Positions 25,401-33,683 of a stretch of DNA of 64,000 bases are shown in pieces. The stretch is taken from NCBI RefSeq assembly GCF_002222635.1, contig NZ_CP022415.1, forward strand, positions 558,001 to 622,000, in the 5' to 3' direction. The position numbers and the translations under genes were made by a program. Below the pieces are notes generated by a model. The model was given only the letters and a program-made list of their open reading frames with translations. It searched no databases and had not been told where the DNA came from. This DNA is from Pseudosulfitobacter pseudonitzschiae (GTDB lineage: Bacteria; Pseudomonadota; Alphaproteobacteria; Rhodobacterales; Rhodobacteraceae). The first letter of the stretch is position 1. Each line of letters opens with the position of its first letter.

Positions 25401-26369
25401 CTAAAGCGGGCGTTGCTGCCATGCCGCTTGCGGGATGATGTCTTCGACTTGCATCCCGTGGAGCGCCATCAGAGCGGCCATATCGTTTGCGTGGGCTGCG
25501 GCCTGCGCCTCGGCCCAGCCCAGAAAAACCTGAATGGGGCGGCGTTTGACAAAACGTGCGGGGCAGCGGGCCCAATGGGCGGGGAAGCGCAGCACCGGCA
25601 GATGCGGGCAGACCGGCACCAGTTGCCCCGCCTGCATTTCTGCCGTGGCCAGCGCCATTGATTCCAGCACAACGCCCGCACCGTCCAGTGCAAGCTGGAT
25701 CGCCATCGACGAGCGGTCCATCAGCACGGTCTTGCGGTTGTTGGCCCCCGTCACGTCATTGTGCCACAGCCAGAAATCCCATTGCACATGCGCGCGCGGG
25801 CTGTCGATCAGGCGGGCGTGCGACAGCGGGTCGCCGGCGGGCAGGCTGGCCAGATAATCGGGATGCGCCAGCGGCAGGATGTGATCGTGAACCAGCGGTT
25901 TGCACCACAGCCCCGGCCAGTCGCCGGTGCCATAGCGGATGTCCATGTCCATGATCTCGCGGTCGAAATCGGTGGGGTCGGGGGCGGCATCCACGCGCAG
26001 ATCCCAGTCGGGATAGCGTGTCAGAAAATCGGCCAGACGTGGCCCCAGCCAGCGCACGCCAAAGCTGGGCGAGACGCGCAGGTTCAGCCGGTGCGAGGTG
26101 CGGGTGCGGCCCAGATTGGTCTGCGCGTCGGTCAGCATCCGCAGGGCGGTGCCTGCGGTCTGGGCCAGCAATTCGCCCTCCAGTGTCAGGCTGAGCACGC
26201 GGCCGGTGCGGCGGAACAATTTGACGCCCAACTGCTGTTCCAGCAGTTTGATCTGCTGGCTGACGGCAGAGGGCGAGACGGACATTTCCTCGGCGGCGCG
26301 GGCCAGACTGCCGCGCCGTGCCACGGCTTCGAAATAGGGGAGCGCGTGCAGGTTGGGGGCGCGGCTCAT
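25401..26369 (-). CDS. LysR-family regulator (GcvA-like)
   Basis: A 322-residue regulator. The N-terminal helix-turn-helix spans about residues 18-60 (ALARAAEEMSVSPSAVS type sequence), followed by the linker and a periplasmic-binding-like effector domain with LRVSPSFGVRWLGPRL. The GcvA/AmpR-like subgroup is suggested by LPYFEAVARRGSLARAA. The ATG at 26369 overlaps the stop of the GntR gene by four bases, so both regulators are made from one message, divergent from the TRAP transporter operon. It may add a second effector to control of the same genes. Confidence 0.88.
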   Translation of the reverse strand: MSRAPNLHALPYFEAVARRGSLARAAEEMSVSPSAVSQQIKLLEQQLGVKLFRRTGRVLSLTLEGELLAQTAGTALRMLTDAQTNLGRTRTSHRLNLRVSPSFGVRWLGPRLADFLTRYPDWDLRVDAAPDPTDFDREIMDMDIRYGTGDWPGLWCKPLVHDHILPLAHPDYLASLPAGDPLSHARLIDSPRAHVQWDFWLWHNDVTGANNRKTVLMDRSSMAIQLALDGAGVVLESMALATAEMQAGQLVPVCPHLPVLRFPAHWARCPARFVKRRPIQVFLGWAEAQAAAHANDMAALMALHGMQVEDIIPQAAWQQRPL

Positions 26370-27061
26370 GGTGGCCGCGCTCGGTCCGGGCCTGTGTCGG
26401 TGGAGGTGTTGGCGTCCAGTTCTTGCCGGATCACGTCGATGATGTCTTCGCCCAGATTGTCGAGATGCACGCCAATGGCTGCGCGAATCTTGTCGGGATC
26501 ATGGGCGCGTAGGGCCGTAACGATGTCGCGGTGGTGTGAAATCACCCGCTCGCGGTTGCGCCGTTTGACCGCTGCCAGAAATCGTGAACGCCAGAGCCGC
26601 GCCAGAAAGGTGCGATGAATCTCGGCCAGCGGTGCATTGTGCGAGGCCCGCGCGATGGCCGAATGAAAGCTCATGTCGATCTCGAACAGGTCCAGCGGGT
26701 CTGCGGTGTCAAACAGGTCTGCCATCTGGTCGACGATCTGTTCGATCTCGACGATGTCTTCTTCGGTGGCCCGGTGGCACGCCAGTTCGCCCGACAGCTT
26801 TTCCACAGCCAGCAACACTTCGACCTCGTCCGAGACCTGTTTGATCGAGGGGATCGACACGATCGGGCTGCGGGCGGGGCGCAGGTCGACCAGACCTTCT
26901 TTGGCCAGAATTCGCACCGCTTCGCGCAGCGGTGTGCGGCTTACGCCCATCTCGGTTGCGTTGTCGCGTTCTTTGATGCTGGCGCCGGGTGCAAGCTTGC
27001 CGCGCAAGATATTGCGGCGCAGCTGGTTCGCGATCTGCTCGGACAGTGGGTTTTCCGTCAT
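26366..27061 (-). CDS. GntR-family regulator with FCD domain
   Basis: A 231-residue FadR-type regulator from the ATG at 27061; a TTG at 27088 is in frame but lacks a ribosome site. The winged helix includes ERDNATEMGVSRTPLREAVR. The FCD domain keeps the metal-binding pattern: DMSFHSAIARASHN, then ISHHRDIV and GVHLDNL. FCD regulators usually sense sugar acids or other carboxylates. It is divergent from the TRAP operon, and TGGTATACC-type palindromes, the common operator of this family, lie in between and in front of a distant dehydratase gene. It is probably the local repressor. Confidence 0.92.
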   Translation of the reverse strand: MTENPLSEQIANQLRRNILRGKLAPGASIKERDNATEMGVSRTPLREAVRILAKEGLVDLRPARSPIVSIPSIKQVSDEVEVLLAVEKLSGELACHRATEEDIVEIEQIVDQMADLFDTADPLDLFEIDMSFHSAIARASHNAPLAEIHRTFLARLWRSRFLAAVKRRNRERVISHHRDIVTALRAHDPDKIRAAIGVHLDNLGEDIIDVIRQELDANTSTDTGPDRARPP

Positions 27062-27131
27062 GCTGTGTCCATCAAGAGGGGAGACCAAAGGGGGTACCGT
27101 AAGCCATACGGGCAGGTCTTGTTCGGAATTT

Positions 27132-27142
27132 GGTATACCGAA
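27132..27142. promoter_or_regulatory. GntR-type operator, site 1
   Basis: TTGGTATACCG: an eight-base palindromic core GGTATACC that shares TGGTATACC with the sites at 27182-27199 and 46981-46990. It lies between the GntR start and dctP. Confidence 0.65.
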
Positions 27143-27181
27143 ATCTGTTGATTGTCGATATGCGACTCGCTAGGGTCGCTC

Positions 27182-27199
27182 AAGATGGTATACCATCTT
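27182..27199. promoter_or_regulatory. GntR-type operator, site 2 (perfect 18-base palindrome)
   Basis: AAGATGGTATACCATCTT is perfectly symmetrical. It is centred 83 bases before the dctP start and 50 bases from site 1. It fits the TGGTATACCA consensus used by FadR/VanR-like GntR proteins, so the adjacent GntR gene is the likely ligand. Confidence 0.8.
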
Positions 27200-27273
27200 A
27201 GCCAACTTCTGGTTGTAAGATGTTGGAATGAAAAAGCGGGCGGCGTAAATGTCGCTTAGGGAGGAAAGACACT

Positions 27274-28293
27274 ATGAAACTCAAGACACTTTTGATGTCG
27301 ACTGCGGCGGCTGCCATGGTTGCCGGCACTGCATTTGCCGAGGATGTGACACTGCGCATCCAGACCCACTATGCGACCGAACATCCCACAGGCAAGCTGC
27401 TGGCCCAATGGATCGACGATGTACAGACCATGTCCGATGGCGGCATCACGGTTGAAATGTTCTATTCTTCTTCGGTGGTTGCGACCACCGAGACATGGGA
27501 CGCCGCAATCAACGGCATCCTTGACTGCGACGCGACGGGCGGCGCCTATCAGACCGGCAAGAACCCTGCGTTCCAGTTCGTCGGTGACATCATGGGCGGC
27601 TATGACACGCCTTGGCAGCAGTACAGCTGGCTGTATTACGGTGACGGCTATGCCGCCGCACAAGAGCTTTATAACGCACAGGGTATGCAGCTGATCGGCT
27701 GGTCGATTTACGGTCAGGAATCACTGTCTTCGTCCAAGCCGCTGGCAGGCTTTGAGGACATCAAAGGCTGGAAATTCCGTTCGCCTCCCGGCATGGAGAC
27801 CGAAATTTTCCAAGAGTTGGGCGCATCGCCCATCGTGATGGATTTCACCGAAATCTTTACCGCGCTTGAAACAGGTATCATCGACGGTGCCGACGCATCC
27901 GGTCTGGCCAACAACGTGGGCCTTGGACTTTATGACATCGTGAAACACGCCACCTATCCCGGCTTTCACTCGATGCCGTCGGACCATCTGGCGTGTAATC
28001 AGGACGTTTGGGATGGTTTGACCGAGCAGCAGCGTCGCATCATAGACACCGCATGGCAAAAGTTGTCGTTCCAGGTTGCCCTGGCCAACGAAAAAGCCAA
28101 CGCCGAAGCCGCCGCCGCGCTGCAGGAACAGGGTGTGACACTGTATGACTGGTCGCCCGAAGATCGCGCCGAGTTCCGTCGCGCAGCCCAGGTTGCATGG
28201 GACGACTGGGGCACACGTTCGCCCGAGGCAGCCGCATTGCTGGAAAGCCACAAGACCTACCTCAAGCAGTTGGGTCTGCTGAGCGGAGAGTGA
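27274..28293 (+). CDS. dctP: TRAP transporter substrate-binding protein DctP
   Basis: A 339-residue periplasmic binding protein with a Sec signal peptide cut after AFA (residue 22) and a strong ribosome site (GGGAGGAAAG). The conserved ligand arginine is in WKFRSPPGMETE, and the family stretch EIFTALETGIIDGAD follows. The sequence looks like the TakP-like group that binds keto or hydroxy acids, sometimes as calcium salts, but the ligand is inferred only. It is the first gene of the TRAP operon, followed by a strong hairpin that may raise its expression over the permeases. Confidence 0.92.
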   Translation: MKLKTLLMSTAAAAMVAGTAFAEDVTLRIQTHYATEHPTGKLLAQWIDDVQTMSDGGITVEMFYSSSVVATTETWDAAINGILDCDATGGAYQTGKNPAFQFVGDIMGGYDTPWQQYSWLYYGDGYAAAQELYNAQGMQLIGWSIYGQESLSSSKPLAGFEDIKGWKFRSPPGMETEIFQELGASPIVMDFTEIFTALETGIIDGADASGLANNVGLGLYDIVKHATYPGFHSMPSDHLACNQDVWDGLTEQQRRIIDTAWQKLSFQVALANEKANAEAAAALQEQGVTLYDWSPEDRAEFRRAAQVAWDDWGTRSPEAAALLESHKTYLKQLGLLSGE

Positions 28294-28326
28294 TCTGATA
28301 CAAGACGAACGTCTGACGTCAACACC

Positions 28327-28353
28327 GAAGGCGGGCCTGATTGGCCCGCCTTC
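28327..28353 (+). terminator. Attenuating terminator between dctP and dctQ
   Basis: GAAGGCGGGCC (28327-28337) pairs perfectly with GGCCCGCCTTC (28343-28353) around TGATT, followed by TTT. The position after the binding-protein gene fits partial termination that gives more binding protein than permease. Confidence 0.75.
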
Positions 28354-28401
28354 TTTCACCGGATTGTAGACGTCCGGGAACACCATGTGGGGAGACAGGT
28401 G

Positions 28402-29211
28402 ATGCAGGGAAATTCGCTTTGGCTGGGCCGGATGCGCGCGCCAATCAAAACGGCGATGATGGGGTTCGTAGGGCTGACGGTTGTGCTTTATGTGCTGCTG
28501 ATCGGGCAACGGCTGTTTTTGGAAGAATCCTACGGGATGTACGAGATGATCCGACCCGCAGGCAGGCCGCTGGTGCAGGTGATGCTGGTCAGTCTGATCG
28601 CGGCGCTTGTATTTGCCTCGCTGTTTTTGTCGGACACCAGGGGTGCGATTGAAACATCCCCCGACGGGTTCTTTGATCTGGTGTCGGTGGTGCTGGGGCG
28701 ACTGGCGATGATCATGACGACCTTTGTGGTGCTGGTCATGTTCTACGAGGTCGTGTCGCGCTATGTGTTTGCCAGTCCGACGCTGTGGGCGAACGAGCTT
28801 TCACTTTGGATCGCGGCCTTTGTGTTCTTGCTGTCGGGGCTGTATGCCATGCAGCAGCGCAGCCACATCCGCATCTACATTATCTACAACATGATGCCCC
28901 GCTGGGCGCGAAAGGCGTCTGACACGGTTTCGGTTCTGCTGATCGTGGGCTTTACCTTTGCGTTGGTCTGGGGCGGCTACACGGATGCCTCCAAGCGGTT
29001 CTTGCGGATGGAAACATTCGGCACAGCATGGGATCCGCCAATTCCGGGCACCATTAAGCCCGCCATTTTGCTGCTGATTGTCATTGTGGCCATTCAGGCC
29101 GTGTCGAATCTGATTGCCGATTGGCACAAAGATCCAGAAGCACACACCCCTATGGATGAGATCGACGAGACAGAGATCGAAAACATTCGCCGCACGTTGA
29201 AAGAGGACTGA
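28402..29211 (+). CDS. dctQ: TRAP transporter small permease DctQ, enlarged
   Basis: A 269-residue membrane protein from the ATG at 28402 (GGGGAGACAG upstream); a GTG at 28387 is also in frame. The C-terminal ~170 residues are the normal DctQ domain with four helices, including WANELSLWIAAFVFLLSG. Two additional hydrophobic helices occupy residues ~18-85, so it is larger than the usual 160-200 residues. With DctM it forms the membrane part of the Na+-driven transporter. The partner DctM is enlarged as well. Confidence 0.9.
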   Translation: MQGNSLWLGRMRAPIKTAMMGFVGLTVVLYVLLIGQRLFLEESYGMYEMIRPAGRPLVQVMLVSLIAALVFASLFLSDTRGAIETSPDGFFDLVSVVLGRLAMIMTTFVVLVMFYEVVSRYVFASPTLWANELSLWIAAFVFLLSGLYAMQQRSHIRIYIIYNMMPRWARKASDTVSVLLIVGFTFALVWGGYTDASKRFLRMETFGTAWDPPIPGTIKPAILLLIVIVAIQAVSNLIADWHKDPEAHTPMDEIDETEIENIRRTLKED

Positions 29212-29215
29212 TACT

Positions 29216-30811
29216 ATGGTCGATATCGGCACCCTTTCCCTGATCATTCTGCTGGCGATGTTTGCGCTGCTGGCGATTGGTATGCCTTTGGGCTTTGCCT
29301 CGGCCTTTCTGGCTGTTGTGACGCTTGCTTTGAAATTCCCGCCCGACCTGTTGTTCGGCACCTTCGGGCGTGGCCCGTTGTCGGTGCTGGGGCAGGCGGT
29401 GTACCGGCAGATGACGAACTATGTTCTTATCTCCGTGCCGTTATTTATCTTTATGGCGGCGATGCTGGAACGATCTGGCATTGCGCGGGATATGTATTCG
29501 TCGCTGAACGTCTGGCTGAGTCAGGTGCGCGGCGGCATCGCCATTGTGACGTCAATCATGGCGGTCATCATGGCGGCGATGTCGGGAATCATCGGCGGTG
29601 AAGTCGTGTTGCTGGGGCTGATCGCGTTGCCGCAGATGTTGCGGCTGGGCTATGACCGCAACCTTGCCATCGGCACGATCTGTGCGTCCGGATCATTGGG
29701 TACGATGATCCCGCCGTCGATCGTTCTGATCTTTTACGGTCTGGTGACCGAAACCAGCATCAAGGCGCTGTTCACCGCGTCGTTCCTGCCGGGGTTCATG
29801 CTGGCGATGTTTTTCCTGATCTACATCGTGGTGCGTACCCAGGTGAACCCGTCGCTGGCACCTTTGCCTGCGCCCGTACCGGGCGAGCCTAAAGGCCGCG
29901 ACAAGGGGCTGATGTTCCTTGGCTTCCTGTCGCGTTTCACTCTGTGGCTGGCTGGTGTCCTGATGGTGCGGGCGCTGTTCTTTACTGTCACCGGCGAAAA
30001 CACAATCCGCGAAGGTCTGGACCCGATCCCCTTGGGCATGGTTTCGGACATTCCGTGGATTGCTGCGACATTCGCGCTGGCGCTGGTTCTGATCTTCTTT
30101 GTGGTGGGCCGCGAGCGTACCAACAAAGGGTGGGCAATGGGCAAGGGTCTGATTGCGCCGATTGTCGTGATCGGGGTTGTTCTGGGGTCGATCTATGGCG
30201 GCATCACGGGCATCACCGAAGCGGCTGGCATGGGCGTAATCGCCGTGTTCGTGATCGGGATGCTGCGCCGCGAAATGACCTTTGACATCGTCTGGGACAG
30301 TCTGATCCGCACGTTGAAATCTACGGGCACCATCATCTGGGTGACCATCGGTGCGGCTGCACTGGCGGCAGCCTATACACTGGTGGGGGGGCCGACTTAT
30401 GTGGCCAACCTGATCGTGGGTGCGGACATGCCGACAATGGGCATCATTCTGGTTATGATGGTCGTGTTCCTGATCATGGGGATGTTCATGGACTGGGTTG
30501 GCATCGTGTTGCTGATCATGCCGGTGTTCCTGCCCATCGTGATGCGTCTGCCAGCCGAGGAAATCGGATTTTTGGGCAGTGTCGATGCACGCTATATCCC
30601 GATCTGGTTCGGTGTGGTGTTCTGTATGAACATGCAGGTCAGTTTCCTGTCGCCCCCCTTTGGGCCGGCAGCGTTCTATCTGAAATCCGTGGCTCCGCCC
30701 GAGATTTCGCTGACCGACATCTTCCGTGGCTTCCTGCCGTTCATTGCGCTGCAATTGCTGGCTTTGTCGGTGCTGCTGGCATGGCCGCCGATCGTCACGA
30801 TCTTCCTCTGA
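29216..30811 (+). CDS. dctM: TRAP transporter large permease DctM, enlarged
   Basis: A 531-residue permease, about 100 longer than common DctM proteins. The N-terminal part (SGIIGGEVVLLGLI, GSLGTMIPPSIVLIFYG) and the C-terminal part (GIYGGITGITEAAG-like stretch, GMFMDWVGIVLLIMPV) match the two inverted halves of the family. Between them, at about residues 220-300, lies an insertion with a charged linker and about two extra helices. It starts four bases after dctQ. The fold should be the usual elevator-type transporter; the insertion may match the extra helices of DctQ. Confidence 0.9.
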   Translation: MVDIGTLSLIILLAMFALLAIGMPLGFASAFLAVVTLALKFPPDLLFGTFGRGPLSVLGQAVYRQMTNYVLISVPLFIFMAAMLERSGIARDMYSSLNVWLSQVRGGIAIVTSIMAVIMAAMSGIIGGEVVLLGLIALPQMLRLGYDRNLAIGTICASGSLGTMIPPSIVLIFYGLVTETSIKALFTASFLPGFMLAMFFLIYIVVRTQVNPSLAPLPAPVPGEPKGRDKGLMFLGFLSRFTLWLAGVLMVRALFFTVTGENTIREGLDPIPLGMVSDIPWIAATFALALVLIFFVVGRERTNKGWAMGKGLIAPIVVIGVVLGSIYGGITGITEAAGMGVIAVFVIGMLRREMTFDIVWDSLIRTLKSTGTIIWVTIGAAALAAAYTLVGGPTYVANLIVGADMPTMGIILVMMVVFLIMGMFMDWVGIVLLIMPVFLPIVMRLPAEEIGFLGSVDARYIPIWFGVVFCMNMQVSFLSPPFGPAAFYLKSVAPPEISLTDIFRGFLPFIALQLLALSVLLAWPPIVTIFL

Positions 30812-30818
30812 CCCAAAG

Positions 30819-30843
30819 GGGCGCGGCATTTGTTGCCGCGCCC
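30819..30843 (+). terminator. Strong stem-loop after dctM
   Basis: GGGCGCGGCA (30819-30828) pairs perfectly with TGCCGCGCCC (30834-30843), loop TTTGT. No T tract follows, so it may be an mRNA-stabilising or partial termination element between the transporter and the enzymes. Confidence 0.5.
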
Positions 30844-30863
30844 TGACCACACAGGAGAAACCC

Positions 30864-30926
30864 ATGTGGTTGATCGCAAGCCTGCTACGAAGCGTCAGTG
30901 ACCAGTGCATGTTGTCTGATGCCTGA
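30864..30926 (+). CDS. 20-residue mini-ORF with strong ribosome site
   Basis: ATG at 30864 is preceded by CAGGAGAAACCC, a better ribosome site than that of the following gene. It encodes 20 residues beginning MWLIASLLR with a hydrophobic N-terminal half and overlaps the start of the Gfo/Idh gene by eight bases in another frame. It could be a leader peptide for translational coupling, a tiny membrane peptide, or chance. No homologue is recognised. Confidence 0.35.
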   Translation: MWLIASLLRSVSDQCMLSDA

Positions 30927-31962
30927 ACCTGTTGCTTTATGTGTGATCGGCGGTGGTGCCATCGGCCAACGTCATATTAGCTGTGCGCTGGCGTCGCAGG
31001 CCGTGGCACTGACCTCGGTGGTCGAGCCACATGCCCCGCAGGCTGCCCGTCTGGCAGCCCGAGGGGTGACAGTGGTGCCCGAGCTGAGTGCCGTGCCTGA
31101 TCACACCCGCGCTGCCATTGTCGCCACGCCTACCGCAAACCACGCGGCCACCGCGCTGGCCTGTCTGGAGCGTGGCTGGGCGGTGCTGGTGGAGAAACCG
31201 ATCACGGCCAGCTATGCCGAAGCCGTCGCGCTATGCGATCGCGCCGAAGCCTTGGGCCTGCCGCTGATGGCAGGCCACCACCGCCGCTGTCACCCTTTCG
31301 TGGGCGCGGCGCGCATGCGTCTTGCTGCTTTGGGCGATCTGGTAGCGGTGCAGGGCATCTGGTCCTTGCGCAAACATGACAGCTATTTTGATCCCGCTTG
31401 GCGGCGCAGTGCGGGGGCGGGGCCGGTGCTGACCAACCTCAGCCACGAGATCGACCTGCTGCATTGCATCGTGGGGCCGATCACCCAAGTGACGGCTATG
31501 ACCGCCAACGCGGTGCGCGGGTTCGAGGTCGAGGATACCGCAGCGCTGGCGTTTCGCTTTGCGAATGGCGCGTTGGGGTCGTTCGTCCTGTCGGACGCGG
31601 GTGCATCGCCTTGGGCGTTTGAGGCAGCGACCGGCGAAAACCCCGATATTGCCGTGCGCGGCGATGATCCGGTGCGGCTGATCGGGACCAAAGGCGCGAT
31701 GGGCTTTCCATCGTTACAATCTTGGGCAGCAACGGGAGAAACACCGCCCGATTGGCACAGCCCTCTGGACCTCTGTGCTGGTCCGTCCTACCCAGCAGTG
31801 GACGGTATCGCCGCCCAGATCGACCGCTTTGCCGCAGTGGTGGCAGGCGGGACCGATCCGATCCTTGCCACGGGGCGCGACGGGGTGCGTGCCATTGCCG
31901 TTCTGGACGCCGTTGCAGCGTCGGCACGGTCCGGGCGCACAACCGACGTAGAGGGACTTTGA
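30919..31962 (+). CDS. Gfo/Idh/MocA-family dehydrogenase
   Basis: A 347-residue NAD(P)-dependent oxidoreductase. The N-terminal Rossmann motif is CVIGGGAIGQRH, the EKP motif (VLVEKPI) sits near residue 95, and LSHEIDLLHCIVGP carries the catalytic histidine region. The family oxidises sugars, inositols and related compounds to ketones or lactones. It follows the TRAP transporter on the same strand and overlaps the mini-ORF; its stop touches the DMT permease start. It may perform the first oxidation of the imported substrate, which is an inference from order. Confidence 0.9.
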   Translation: MPEPVALCVIGGGAIGQRHISCALASQAVALTSVVEPHAPQAARLAARGVTVVPELSAVPDHTRAAIVATPTANHAATALACLERGWAVLVEKPITASYAEAVALCDRAEALGLPLMAGHHRRCHPFVGAARMRLAALGDLVAVQGIWSLRKHDSYFDPAWRRSAGAGPVLTNLSHEIDLLHCIVGPITQVTAMTANAVRGFEVEDTAALAFRFANGALGSFVLSDAGASPWAFEAATGENPDIAVRGDDPVRLIGTKGAMGFPSLQSWAATGETPPDWHSPLDLCAGPSYPAVDGIAAQIDRFAAVVAGGTDPILATGRDGVRAIAVLDAVAASARSGRTTDVEGL

Positions 31963-32889
31963 ATGCCGCATATCGTACAGCCACGCGAGGAACGCACAGC
32001 AATGGGGCTGGCGGCAATGGCAGGTGCCGTGCTGTTCTTTACCCTGATCGACAGTTCGGCCAAATGGCTGGTGCTGGCGGGACTGCCCGCACTTCAGGTG
32101 GTGTTTGTGCGCTATGCTGTTCACTTTCTGCTGGCACTGGCGGTGTTCCTGCCCCGCGAGGGCCGCGAGGCACTGGTGTCGATGGCGCCGGGCAGGCAGA
32201 TTTTGCGGTCGGCGTTTTTGTTGGGCAGCACGGCGCTGAATTTTAACGCGCTTTATTATCTGCCGATCACTGTGACCACGACGATCATGTTTGCCGGACC
32301 CATCGTGGTGACGCTGTTGGCGATCCCGCTGTTGGGCGAACGGGTGGGCAGGCACCGCATCATCGCGGTCTGCGTCGGCTTTGTCGGTGTGCTGGTGGTG
32401 ATGCAGCCGTGGGGGGCCGAATTTCACCCCGCGATGTTCCTGAACCTTGGCGCGCTGATCTGTGCGTCGCTGTATTTTCTGATGACGCGCCTGCTGGCAG
32501 GGATTGAAAGTAACGCCACCAGCCAGACGTGGTCTTCGGGGTTGGCGACGCTGTGCATTGCGCCTTTTGCCCTATCGTCGTGGATGTGGCCACAAGCGCC
32601 TGCCGACTGGGTGTTTTTCCTGCTGGTGGGTGTGTTTGGCGGCACCGGACATATTCTGGCCACTTGGGCGCACCGGATGGCCGATGCGTCAATTCTGGCG
32701 CCGGTGGTTTACATCCAGATCGTTCTGGCCGCCATTGCAGGCATCGTGTTTTTCAACCAATGGCCGACAATCTGGACGCTGGGCGGCGGGCTGATCATCA
32801 TCGGCGCCGGTTTCTACATTTGGCAGCGCGAGCGGATTTTGGGCAAGCGCGCAGCGATCGATAAGGCGGCAAACATCGCACCGCATTGA
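31963..32889 (+). CDS. DMT-superfamily transporter (EamA domains)
   Basis: A 308-residue membrane protein with about ten helices in two EamA repeats: the first includes LFFTLIDSSAKWLVLAGL and the second begins near residue 150. It starts directly after the Gfo/Idh stop. Members export or import amino acids, nucleosides and other metabolites; direction and substrate cannot be judged. Its place inside a catabolic operon suggests a second route for the substrate or export of an intermediate. Confidence 0.88.
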   Translation: MPHIVQPREERTAMGLAAMAGAVLFFTLIDSSAKWLVLAGLPALQVVFVRYAVHFLLALAVFLPREGREALVSMAPGRQILRSAFLLGSTALNFNALYYLPITVTTTIMFAGPIVVTLLAIPLLGERVGRHRIIAVCVGFVGVLVVMQPWGAEFHPAMFLNLGALICASLYFLMTRLLAGIESNATSQTWSSGLATLCIAPFALSSWMWPQAPADWVFFLLVGVFGGTGHILATWAHRMADASILAPVVYIQIVLAAIAGIVFFNQWPTIWTLGGGLIIIGAGFYIWQRERILGKRAAIDKAANIAPH

Positions 32890-32909
32890 TTTTACAAGGG
32901 AGAACGAGA

Positions 32910-33653
32910 ATGGGCAGACTGGAAGGCAAACGTGCATTGATCACCGCCGCAGGGCAGGGGATTGGCCGTGCAAGCGCATTGGCAATGGCCGCCGAGGGGG
33001 CGCAGGTTTTTGCCACCGACATCAGCGCCGAGGCACTGGCCGCGCTGAAAGGTGACGGCATCGAGACGATGGTGCTGGACGCCCGCGACACCGACAGCGT
33101 GAACGCAGGCGTGGCCAAGGCGCAGCCCGATGTGTTGTTCAACTGCGCGGGCTTTGTGCATCACGGCACGGTTCTGGACGCGGGCGACGACGAATGGGAC
33201 TTTGCCTTTGATCTGAACGTGCGGGCGATGTTCCGCACCATCCGCGCCGCCCTTCCGGGCATGGTCGAACGCAAATCGGGGGCAATTGTGAATATGTCTT
33301 CGGCCTGCTCGTCGATCATCGGAGCGCCGAACCGGTTCATCTATGGCACCACCAAGGCGGCTGTGATCGGGCTGACCAAATCGGTGGCGGTGGATTACAT
33401 CAAGTCGGGCATTCGCTGCAATTGTATCTGCCCCGGCACCGTCGAAAGTCCCAGCTGGCACGATCGTGTGAAAGCATTGGGCGAAGAAATGGGCAGCTAC
33501 GAGGCGGCCTTGGAAGCGTTTGTGTCGCGCCAGCCGATGGGTCGCGTAGCCAAGGCCGAAGAGATTGCCGCGCTGGTCGTGTACCTGAGCAGCGACGAAA
33601 GCGGATTTACCACCGGACAACCGCATGTGATCGACGGCGGCTGGTCGGGTTAA
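32910..33653 (+). CDS. SDR similar to 2-keto-3-deoxy-L-fuconate dehydrogenase
   Basis: A 247-residue SDR from the ATG at 32910 (AAGGGAGAACG upstream). Cofactor motif TAAGQGIG, FNCAGFVHHGTVLD, catalytic NMSSACSSI and YGTTKAAVIG. These stretches closely resemble the 2-keto-3-deoxy-L-fuconate dehydrogenase / BDH2 group, which oxidises C4 of 2-keto-3-deoxy acids. The FAH-type hydrolase encoded next would then cleave the 2,4-diketo product. This pairing is known from the non-phosphorylating L-fucose and L-rhamnose pathways. The substrate here could be another deoxy acid. Confidence 0.85.
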   Translation: MGRLEGKRALITAAGQGIGRASALAMAAEGAQVFATDISAEALAALKGDGIETMVLDARDTDSVNAGVAKAQPDVLFNCAGFVHHGTVLDAGDDEWDFAFDLNVRAMFRTIRAALPGMVERKSGAIVNMSSACSSIIGAPNRFIYGTTKAAVIGLTKSVAVDYIKSGIRCNCICPGTVESPSWHDRVKALGEEMGSYEAALEAFVSRQPMGRVAKAEEIAALVVYLSSDESGFTTGQPHVIDGGWSG

Positions 33654-33683
33654 CACTACAACATCAAGAAGAAGGACAAATTT

